Of a stretch of 64,000 nt of DNA, positions 54,862 through 64,000 are shown one piece after another. Numbering within the stretch: position 1 is the stretch's first letter; each line of letters begins with the position of its first letter. Under the pieces are notes generated by a model. It had not been told where the DNA came from. It did not search any database and saw only the letters and a list, made by a program, of their open reading frames with translations. This DNA comes from Galaxea fascicularis (lineage: Eukaryota > Cnidaria > Anthozoa > Scleractinia > Euphylliidae), in the NCBI GenBank assembly GCA_948470475.1, contig OX419344.1, positions 20,617,725-20,681,724 on the forward strand, written 5' to 3'. The translations under genes and the position numbers were made by a program.

Positions 54862-55512
54862 AGGGACGGACCATTACAAAAGTGATGAGGGGAGGAGGTG
54901 GAGAAAAAACCAAAAAAATTCATGCAAGGGAAAATGCCAAGAAAAAAAATTCACGCAAAGAAGAAGGTAAAGAAAAAAAATTCATGCAGAAGGAAGGTCC
55001 AATTGTGACTTTTATTTAATAATTATATAATATTTGCCAGTGTCTATTAAAAATAATTATTTTTCAAAATACTCTTGGATTGACATTTTGGAGTGGAGGG
55101 CACTACAGACGGGCTGTGTTGGTGAATGGAGTATGGCATCATTATGATGGGCTGTGGGAGAGGAATTCCAGAGGGATGGGACTGCAAAAATGTACAGGGA
55201 AGCCGTCCACCCCAAGTGGCTTCCTCCTCTCTCACTGTGTGTACATTTTCGAAAAGATTTTGCATTATTAAAAAGTGGCCTGTATCCTTTGATCTGTTGT
55301 GAGTGTAGAATAATTTATAAATCACAAAAACATAGATAATGAATCAAGATTTCACTGTTAAAAAAAAGCAATATTTGTCTAAAAAAAAATTCGTGCAGGG
55401 GGTTTCACCTGGAAAAAAAATTCCAGCACAAGCAGTGCGCGAAAAAAAAATCGTACCAGCTAAAAATCCCCCACCCCCCCCCCCCCCATCACTTTTCTAA
55501 TGGTCCATCCCT
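54862..55512. mobile_element. MITE with AGGGACGGACCATTA ends
   Basis: AGGGACGGACCATTACAAAAG on the left and CTTTTCTAATGGTCCATCCCT on the right, next to G- and C-runs. Inside are repeated AAAAAAATTCATGCA-type units. Related to 15691-15921. The left flank (54765-54850) and right flank (55540-55670) share a near-identical CCCCACCCCACC stretch. Confidence 0.65.
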
Positions 55513-56884
55513 AATGTAAATAATGAGGACAATTTATTGCTCACTCCAAAAAACCTTTCCTTTCTTTTACTTCATAAATAAATACTGTACCGTTAGAGTG
55601 GAACCCCACCCCACCCGACCCCCCGACCCCTTCTGCCCCCCCCATCCCCTCTCCTGAAAATCGTAATGTAACCATCGAATATTGTGTCACGTGATTATTA
55701 ACATGACAATGTTAATTTCAGGAAAAAAAAAAGACATCTTGCAGAGGAGGTGCCCCACTGGAATCACTGGATATGGACAGAAACTGGTAAGAAAAACTCT
55801 AAAGTGAAGCAAGTTCCTGTTACTAATTATAACTACACAATGTAGTAATTTAGTAATTTTGATCTGACTGGGACGTGTATTCTAAGTCAACCTGTGTTGG
55901 TTGAGGGAAGGAACCGATCAGCGGTGAGCTTTTTTGGAGTAGGGATGGGGTCAGAGTGGGCCGTAGTGAACAAACCAGATACTTGATTCCATTATGACAT
56001 TCTGAATTGGCGTTGTTCTCAGTTTAATAGCAGTCTTACTTAAAGGACAAGTGGCAAGGGTAGGGGAAGTCTATGTGTACGCCCTCTTCAATTGATTAAT
56101 AAACTTCCAGTCAAAACGAGAGCAGTGGAACTTTTTGTAAATCACCAAGTCCCTCTTTATTTGCATTTGTGAAGGTAGCTATCGTACTTTGTTACCTTGA
56201 GGAAAGGGACGCTCCCTGGGTCTCTCTTTATAAGTTTTAAGGCAGCCCTGATCACAGAATTTGACTTTTTACTGTTCTTGTAGAAAAACAAGTCACAATA
56301 TCTGGAGGATTTACTCCCAAGGCAACAAGCTGAAATCAACTCAATATCAGGAGCATGCAACTAAATCAAGGTAGGAGCCTTGTTTTCCATCAACTTAATT
56401 TAAATGGAAAGCAACAGCTTAGGGACCGTAGAATTAATCTAAATTAAATTGGATTTGATTACAGGCTAAATTGAATAGGGACGTTGATCAATTTGATACA
56501 TCATTCATGTCTTTTTTGTGCGGCTTTCAAAAAGCATTGACTTTTGCGCAGGATCGATGTTTGGAGCACAGACAGTTCGTACTAGAAAGGAAAGGAATTT
56601 TATTGAAAAAGTGATTGCTTTGTCAGTTTTGTTCACAATTCAATAAAACAGTCTTGCTGCACAAGAGAAAGCATTTCAGAACTTCGGGTATTGGCATTCC
56701 TTTCTACCAAATAATTGGCGCTGTTAAATTCCTGTTCATGTTGTCGAGAATTTCACAGTATGATGATATCAAACTCTGTTTTGTAGAAAAAATCAAATTG
56801 CAACGGTTTGTTTTCTTGTTCTTGCCTCTTTTTACACAAAAGTCTCATAATCAAGAATGGCCTTAGCATTCGCTATTTTCACCT

Positions 56885-57010
56885 AGAATGGATTTGTAGA
56901 TATCCAGTAGTTCACTTAAGTTTTACTTTAGCTACGATGATGAAATGAAATGATTTGTAGAAATCCAGTAGTTCACATAAATTTTACTTTGGCTACGATG
57001 AAATGATTTG
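56885..57010. repeat. Two-copy tandem repeat (about 60 bp unit)
   Basis: GGATTTGTAGATATCCAGTAGTTCAC and the following TTTTACTTTAGCTACGATG recur about 60 bp later as GATTTGTAGAAATCCAGTAG and TTTTACTTTGGCTACGATG. Confidence 0.8.
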
Positions 57011-57505
57011 TTCTCGAACATTTTGACGTTGTATCATAACAATACGAATAAGGGGGTCGAAGTCCAATTTTCATCGATCATTTAGCAAGCAAAAAGATGC
57101 AATCAAGATGAATGGTTATGAAGCGACATCGATCTCAACTGAAAATGTTTGCACAATAAACCGTCGATCAAAACTGGATGCGATGTGATGCTTAGAAACA
57201 AAATAATTTCAATGCAGATCGTAGAATAATCATGAAAAATTTGGATTGGTCTTCCTTTCAATCTCCTTTGATTTTTCATGCAGGGAAACGACACATAAAT
57301 TTTGTCTCGTTACTGTAGAGCCAAATCCCTTATTTTCTCGACCAAACAGTCATTTTGGAACCGGACAAAAGACAAGACGAAACCAACCATGTTTGCAAAA
57401 TGTGCGAAAAGATTCTTGTGTTTTAGGAAAACCTGTAGCACTATAAACACGAGCAAGTGGTGGAACAGAGAATTAACTTTGAAGTGAAAATTAAAGTGAT
57501 AAGAG

Positions 57506-57758
57506 AAACCCATGAAAAGCCGACTGGGCGTTAGCCCTAGTAAAGGGTATCAGGGAACCACACGAGGCAAAGAAAAAATTCTTATTACCTCGGTGGGAAT
57601 CAAACCCACGACCTCAGGATTAGATCTACCGTTGCTAAAGGATCTAATCCGGAGGTCGTGGATTCGATTCCCACCGAGGTCATAAGAATTTCTTTGCTTC
57701 GTGTGGTTCCCTGATTCCCTTTACTAGGGCTAACGCCCAGTCGGCTTTTCATGGGTTC
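57506..57758. mobile_element. Long foldback element with tRNA-like B box
   Basis: A near-complete palindrome of about 250 bp. The outer arms are AACCCATGAAAAGCCGACTG and its inverse, continuing through GGGCGTTAGCCCTAGTAAAG. Inner arms hold GGTCGTGG.TTCGATTCCC-type sequence on each side, matching the T-arm/box B consensus of tRNA genes, around a short loop near 57634. It looks like two inverted copies of a tRNA-derived SINE. Confidence 0.7.
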
Positions 57759-58259
57759 CCCTTAGTACTTTAATTTACACTTAAAAGTTATATCTAGTAA
57801 ATAGTTGAGATGACGAATTACCAATTAGAGGAATACGTATAAGACTGGTTATTGGATCTTGATCAGGCGAAATCATTGTTCAGTATAGTCAAGAAGCCAT
57901 TCATTACTATTTAGCTTAGCTCTTTTTGAGTTCCCGGCCCTAAGGAAGTTATGATTTGTGGCTGGCCCACACGCTCTCCTTCTCTCTTCCAAAAAGCATT
58001 CCAATTGATTTCAAATAGACTCAGAAATAAGTTATGAATCCATAATAGTGGTGAGAGTAGTTTCATTGTAACACCTAGAACCTTGCTTTTTTGTCTTTGA
58101 ATTTGTGTTGAACTGAGAATGCAACTGTCTACAAAAATGATCGGAATTCAGTATAAATTTGCATTAACAAGTCTTGGCCGCTTTGTAACCATGGCAATAT
58201 AGGTCGTGAAAGCGTGCAAAGTCTAATTGAAATAACAGGCCCAGAAATAAATTCACTTT

Positions 58260-59260
58260 GTGGAGGCTCATGGCCAGAAATCTCGGACATCACATTTCGT
58301 GCGACTTACATTCACCCTGTCGCGTAATGGCCTTAACCGCTGATTTCAGCAGTGACCTCCGGGCTCGTACTTTTAGGACAGATCGAGGGGTGAAATACAA
58401 ATATCTTCATCGTGAAATGAACGCCGCTGGCTGAAGGTATTGCCAAAACGAGCAATGGCCGACAAAATCCACGAAAAATGCTATCGAACGATGCTTTTTG
58501 AGGGACATTTGAGGCATATTTGGCCGAGATATCGCTTGTTGAACTCCGAGCACGAACTTCCAGTTTACATGTATTGTACATCGCAGCTTTACTTTTTTTT
58601 TAGTATCGAAATGGAACGGGTTAGTTTTCTTGAATCTCCTCAAGAATCACGTTGTTTTTAATACCAAATATGCAGGATTTGCGTGCGAGAATACGGAGCT
58701 AAGAGCGGGACTTAGTTGTCTTCTTCTTCATGGGACGAACGTGGATCTGCGTGACATGTCGACCTTTCCGTGATCTTATTTCATTTTGTACGGTTTTTAG
58801 CAGCCGAAAAGCAAGGTACGTTTACAAGCTGAAGATCAGTTTTTTCATTTTTCAAATAGCGATTTAACTGTATTGTATGACTCGATTTTGGCAAATTACA
58901 TAGCGACTTTAGATTTCTAATTATTTGCTATCAAATATGCTATCTTCGCTTCTTTTTTCACGGATTTACAAGGGTTTGACTGGATCTGAAGTTGCAAATT
59001 GACATCGTTCCGAAAGCAAGGTATGGAATTCGTTTTTCCGGTAGATTTTTTAACCACAATATCGCTGAAATGTCTTGGAATAATGCTCGATTTTGGCAAA
59101 TGGAAAAAAGGTATTAATTGTGCTTGTATTTTCTGTAACTCCATCGCCTCTCATATAAAGCTTTGTAATTTCGTCCGCCATTTTTGTTATCGATTGGGAA
59201 ACGCCGCTACTGCCGTGCGGGCTCAAATGTCCGAAATTTCTGGCCATGTGTTTTTGGACG
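58260..59260. mobile_element. Possible 1-kb inverted-repeat element
   Basis: CATGGCCAGAAATCTCGGACAT on the left (about 58268) is mirrored by ATGTCCGAAATTTCTGGCCATG on the right (about 59228). The interior contains two diverged units each with GCAAGGTA and CGATTTTGGCAAAT (from about 58812 and 59018). No protein domain is seen. Confidence 0.5.
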
Positions 59261-59339
59261 TTCACAGTTCTAACAGCACTGTTTCGGTACCAGATTGATT
59301 GAATGGTAATAAAAAATGGGATTTTTTGTGGCTGAAGAC

Positions 59340-59600
59340 AGGTTTTTTGCACAAGACAACTCGTCACCAGAAATGATGTGGTTTAAACAAACTGTTAGCC
59401 TTGGACTCGGAAATTTCTCTGGAATAAATTTTGCTATGAAGAACGAAATTCTAATGAAGAATCACAGGATTAATTGATGGTTATGACTCTATTGATAAGT
59501 GAAAACAACAATGACAGAATTTTTTAATTGATCATTTTACGGACATTTTGACGATTGCTTTTGTGATCGAGCACAATTCCACGATCGCTGGGACTGATCG
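59340..59600 (+). repeat. Duplicated block, copy A
   Basis: The stretch from GCACAAGACAACTCGTC through TGATCGAGCACAATTCCACGATCGCTG resembles 60855-61245 closely, without the MITE found in the other copy. No coding features. Confidence 0.7.
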
Positions 59601-60854
59601 CTCCACTTTCTGGGGAATAAAGGAGACAAATGATGATTTTTGAGAATAGGAGGAGCACAGCATATCAGGAAAGAGCTCAAGATTTACTCCTATTTCACCA
59701 GCAATATTTCGCTAACAAAGATAGTTGCATTTTGCTAGACTCAACGGAACACGTTTCCTCACGACGTCCTTAACAAATCATTGAACGTTTTGTAGTCTCG
59801 TGTTTTGGCAGTCAGAACTGTCATCGAGCTTATTAACTCTAGCTGTTTAAAGATTAAAAACAATTCTGCAGGACCAAAACAAAACCGAATGTCTGAGATC
59901 TTGGAGTTGTGCTGAAAAATCTTACATCATGTTAGGAGCTATGGAGGTCTATGTCTACATTCGTCTTGAGAAATAATTATTTTACCTCGGTTAAGGCAGA
60001 CGAATTCGGTCACAAAGGAATGAGCAGCGAGCCGAAATATTTTCCAGCGAAAATCGGCCAAGAGGCGGGATTTGTTTAAATCAAACTCTTACGTTATCGA
60101 AGAAATGAATAGGATGTTACAATGTTATTTTTCTGAACCGGATACTTCCAAGAATTTCCTGTTTAATCTTTGCGGCTGTTGATATTTTAATGCCCAGAAG
60201 CTGCTTTATGTTTTATGCTTCAGCCAAAGTTTGCTTCTACTAAGAAGAATTTCTTAAATTTATTGCTCGAATGACCTCGGAAATTTTAAGACGAGATAGA
60301 GAAAACTCTAAAGAAACAAATTTCTTGTCAAAGAAAAGAAAATGAGTTGGTTTCGGGACTCGATCGCCAAGCCCCACCTGAGCTACTTAAATATACGACG
60401 GCAAACACAAGGCCGTCGTATCGTAGATTATGGCGTAGCTCTAACCACAAGGCCACCTAAGCGTTGCTATGTAGAAAGGGGCGAACTTAACTAGAAATAG
60501 GTTGTGGGCCCTATTGTTTCCGGTGAATCTAATTAGTCCGTTTTGCTCGCACGCTTTGTAACCGTAACAATATAGGTCGTGAAAGCGTGCAAACTGTATG
60601 CAAAGAGAAAATAATTTGAAAAACAGTATCAGTTGAAATTAATTTTTGCTTCGTTTATTCCTAGCTTGAGCAAAATAATTTGCTGTCTCGTAACAAATTT
60701 GCTTAAGAGAAATTCAATACGTTATACATGAATTTCGGATCAATGAATTGTTTGTCAAGCGTTTTACAACAGCGTGCAGAGTAAATCATTTTTGCAAGTT
60801 TTAGACTTAATTCAACGTCATTAACGTCAATTATTAGAAGTTTGAAGCAACGTT

Positions 60855-61245
60855 TTTGCACAAGTCAACTTGTCTTCAGAAATGATGCGGATTAAACAAA
60901 CTGTTAGACTTGGATTTATAAAAAATTGTCTGGGCAAGATTTCTACACAGCCCTATACATTATGTTTGTGACTCAAACTCTATTCGTTTTTGGAACGGCG
61001 TTAGTGTGACAGTGATGCATGTATAATTAATGTATGGGGCTGTACGGAAATCTCTCCTTTATCTGGAATAGTTTTGCGTAGGAAGAACAAAATCTAACCT
61101 AAGAATCACACGATTGATCGATGGCTATGATTGTAAATTGAAAAGTGAAAACAACAATGATTGATCGACATGATCGATTAAATCGACATTTTGGCGGTGG
61201 CTTTTGCGATCGAGCACAATGTCACGATCGCTGACGATCGGTTAG
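60855..61245 (+). repeat. Duplicated block, copy B, split by a MITE
   Basis: GCACAAGTCAACTTGTCTTC through GCGATCGAGCACAATGTCACGATCGCTG matches 59340-59600. The block is interrupted at 60949-61053 by a CAGCCCCATACATTAAT-type MITE. A shared CAATATAGGTCGTGAAAGCG stretch at 58196 and 60568 suggests the duplication extends left. Confidence 0.7.
60949..61053. mobile_element. MITE, CAGCCCCATACATTAAT family (copy 2)
   Basis: TTTCTACACAGCCCTATACAT on the left and ATGTATGGGGCTGTACGGAAA on the right, with TGACAGTGATGCATGT inside, the reverse of the copy at 54201. Confidence 0.8.
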
Positions 61246-61289
61246 CCAAAGGAGGAGTTATGGAAATAGTAATATGCTTTCTGGGGATT

Positions 61290-62130
61290 GCAGGTTTTAG
61301 ACTTATTTCATTTATGTCGACTTTCTTGTCAATTATTAGGTTGCATGCCACACAAGACCAAGAGCAGAAAGAAAGAGCGCTAGCCAGCAAGCGAGCTAGG
61401 AAAAAATGATCTTAACAGCAAAGTACACACAAGGGAGAATAAACATTGTGGAACATTTGGACTGTCTTTAAGGTAGAACTAAGTGTTGTTCGAATCTTAA
61501 GCGGAAAAATATCATTTCTAAAACCAAACCAACTGAAATATTTTCAATTCATATTTCCACGGAAACCAAAAAAAACACTGAGGCCAGTTAGACTTAATTT
61601 AACGTCATTAATGTCGACTTTCTTGTCTATTATTAGTTGTTAAAGCTCAAGCTGGATGCAACTCAAGTCCCACGAGCAGAAAGAAAGAGCCAGCAAGCGA
61701 GCGAGCGAGCGAGGAACACAAGGAAGAATAAACATTGTGGAACATTTGGACGCTTTTAAGGTAGAAAATGTTGCTTGAATCTTAAGCGGAAAAATTTCAT
61801 TTCCAAAACCAAACCAACTGAAATATTTTCAAATCATATTTCCACGGAAAGCAAAAAAACACTGAGGCCAGTTAGACTTAGTTTTTAGCGTCATTAATGT
61901 CGACTTTCTTGTTTATTATTAGTCGTCAAAGCTCAAACTGGATGCAACACAAGCCCCAGGAGACGAAAGAAAGAACCAGCAAGCGAGCAAGGAAACATGA
62001 TGTTAACAGTTACTGTAAAATGGAACACAAGGAAGAATTAACATTGTGGAACATTTGGACGCTTTTAAGGTAGAAAGTGTTGCTCGAATCTTAAGCTGAA
62101 AAATTTCATTTCCAAAACCAAACCAAACAA
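61290..62130 (+). repeat. Tandem repeat, about 290-bp unit, three copies
   Basis: The unit marker TCGACTTTCTTGT occurs at 61317, 61614 and 61900 (spacings 297 and 286). Each is followed by AGAAAGAAAGAGC-like, ACATTGTGGAACATTTGGAC and GGAAAAAT.TCATTTC stretches. Copies 2 and 3 are more alike than copy 1. Open frames inside are short and not conserved between units, so this looks like a minisatellite and not coding. Confidence 0.85.
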
Positions 62131-64000
62131 CACTGAGAATTTAGAGTCTCATACGTTGGCTGATTACGTTTTGATTGAACATATACTTCAAACCAAAATT
62201 TGTGAAAAGGAGTTAACAATTTCAGGAATCAGTTCAGTACAAAAATGTTAGTTTTGTATCGTGCACTTAGTTTTCACTCGTAAATAACTTAGTCTTTTGG
62301 TTTTCGACATTTTGAAAGGAAACTTAGGCGGAATGAATTGTTATGTTATATACTTAAATTATTGTTGAGCTGCAAAACTTTACCAATTGTAGTCACCAGA
62401 AATAGCACTTCAAACTTGTTACTTAATTATCTTAGTGATAATAATTGTAATTCAGTTATTAGTACAACAAATAATAAATAAAACAAAGACTTTATTGTTT
62501 CACTTTTCTCTTGTCTTTAATACAACAATGAATGAAAAAAAAAAGCGCGCTTTTAAAAGGGGCCTGGTAACTAGTCATTTTGTAGGCTATCTCTTTTCAT
62601 TTTTTTTGCCTAGGAGAGGTTGCCGAAAAGAAAAAAAGATCTGCGCTTTTAACGCGGGTTTAGCTCAAAGTCAAAACATAACTTAGCATTTGAAGGGCTA
62701 AATCCGTAAACCCATACAGATTTTTCCCGCCAAAAGACTTAGTTTTTTTTTGACTCAATACTAAAAACCCCCATCAAAAACACAGCTCTCTTTTTCTTCT
62801 TAGCAGCAAACATAGGCATACAAGAAATAGCTTTACATGACATAGCTATCAGGCCCCCTTTAAAAGCGCGTTTAAACTACTTATAAATAAAGGTGGAGAG
62901 CTTTTTGTTCATGAAATAGGCAAACAAATTTCGAATCCTCTCATTCCATATACAAATAGTCTTTAATTGAAATGAAGCCCGTTACAGGAATACGGGCGCC
63001 GGTTTGTTTATTGTACTGAATTTCAGCTAGTATGTTTTACAAATATTCTTTGAAATTCAAGCGTTTCTTGACTACACAAAACCGTGTAAGGTTTTTATTT
63101 TTCTAATTTGCTCTATTTATGCACAAATTGTATTGAAATTCATTCTTCAAACCTCCAATATAATGCTCGATAGTTTCCACTAGACGATCTTGATTTTTCT
63201 TTTAAACTGCTCAGTGAAGTAGCTCTTAGCTTTGGACATCAGAATTGAAATCTTTCATTGAAAACTAGTAAAACTAAACGCGCTTTTCGGGGGCTTAATT
63301 TAAGTGTAACGTTCCAGGGTCCGGTTAATGAAAGTAAACTATTTGAAAAGCTTACCCAGAATAAATTAAAACCAAATTTGAAAGTCAATTTTCCCCCAAA
63401 AAAATAGTTGTTGAAATAATTTTGATGTTGCCATTTAAGCTCAAAATGCTCAAATTTGGCGACAAAAGAAACATTTTGTTAAAACATTTTGCCTGGTTTT
63501 ATTTTATTAGCCTTTAAGCTTACTTTCAAATGATCCGGACCCAGAACTTAATTCTATACCCTTATGCCTTTCATCGTAGCGATCATAGTTTGTTTTGACA
63601 CCAAAATCAGAGTGAAAATATACAACCACATCGATTATACGTTCGTGTGTGTCCAGTATGTGAAATTGAATGTAAGTGAATTCCTGGCTTGTCCAGTCCT
63701 CTCATCTATGAGTTGTTACTATCTTACCCTGTTTACTCGTTTCAGTTCGTTTGTTCGTTTGTTTATTCGTTTATTCATTGTTTATACGCGTTCGACTTTC
63801 CTGCGCTGTTGTACTGCGGACCCTCTATTGTTTCGTCACGTTTTGTCGTGCCTTTTATATCACATTTTCTTTCGTGTTTTCATCTCGCCTTGTTTCAAGG
63901 TGATAGGTGATGGGTTGGGGTTGGGGTTGGTGTTGATGTCGTCAGTCGTTTACGAGACGTTTTGTAGATTTTTCAGTATACTCTCTCTGAGGTTTGCATC
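62131..64000. other. AT-rich terminal region without recognised genes
   Basis: No exon with family similarity or convincing paired splice sites was found. The last 300 bp are T-rich with GTTT/ATTC repeats (about 63745-63785), then a GGGTTGGGGTTGG run near 63911. Confidence 0.45.

Larger units (their letters stand above)
53880..56369 (+). ncRNA. Possible spliced transcript (short ORF or lncRNA), four candidate exons
   Basis: Four stretches have good splice borders in order: an exon ending at about 53965 (AAAG then GTAAGC), 54566-54627 (TTTCAG ... GTAAGA), about 55722-55788 (TTTCAG ... GTAAGA) and about 56282-56370 (TTGTAG ... GTAGGA). Joined in phase they stay open for about 70 codons (ending near 56332), with a basic run RKKKR at the third exon start, but no upstream ATG is in that frame: a stop comes first. 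A short separate ATG frame ends in the first exon. No domain is recognisable. It may be a noncoding RNA, a 5' UTR chain of a gene further right, or chance. Confidence 0.25.

Noticed and set aside
57590..57690. tRNA gene
   Set aside because: Only the T-arm/box B part is tRNA-like; there is no complete cloverleaf, and the sequence is part of a large palindrome.
60340..60480. tRNA-like sequence with GCTCTAACCACAAGGCCACC
   Set aside because: Resembles a decayed tRNA-derived repeat, but arms and anticodon loop could not be assigned.

Overview
The window is animal nuclear DNA. It is AT-rich, with multi-exon genes carrying GT-AG introns, no operon-like packing, and a heavy load of short inverted-repeat elements (MITEs) and non-LTR retrotransposon remnants. 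The gene content (an SLC25A14/30-type mitochondrial carrier, cyclin B3, a metazoan WS/DGAT-type acyltransferase, an SLC17 pair) and the style of the MITEs suggest a cnidarian, most likely a stony coral or a relative. That assignment is inference from gene and repeat style.

Layout. (1) 97-1533, minus strand: the first two coding exons of a mitochondrial carrier; the rest lies off the left edge. (2) 2048-15467, plus: an eight-exon protein kinase gene, head-to-head with the carrier across about 0.5 kb. Its small 5' exons end in a perfect destruction box, R-x-x-L-x-x-I-T-N. (3) 18005-22809, plus: cyclin B3, nine exons, with its own destruction box at the end of exon 2 and CCAAT boxes plus a CHR-like site just upstream. 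(4) 24905-26539, minus: an intronless 544-residue WS/DGAT-like acyltransferase, convergent with cyclin B3. (5) 30508-37446, minus, and 41534-49564, plus: two divergently arranged SLC17 (sialin/VGLUT-like) transporters with nearly identical exon structure. The plus copy is complete (499 aa). The minus copy lacks a recognisable last exon and has lost a conserved TM4 histidine. (6) 49565-64000: mostly repeats, namely a LINE remnant, microsatellites, MITEs, a duplicated block, a 290-bp tandem repeat and a tRNA-like foldback, with one weak candidate for a spliced short or noncoding transcript (53.9-56.4 kb).

How the genes may relate. The kinase and cyclin B3 share the same first three exon phases (0, 0, 2), and both place the destruction box exactly at the end of exon 2. 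This suggests that the kinase gained an APC/C-degradable N-terminus from a cyclin-B3-like gene, and it is the most interesting observation here. The SLC17 pair looks like an old inverted duplication followed by divergence.

Exon borders were set by hand from splice signals, reading phase and family similarity. No alignment or database search was possible.
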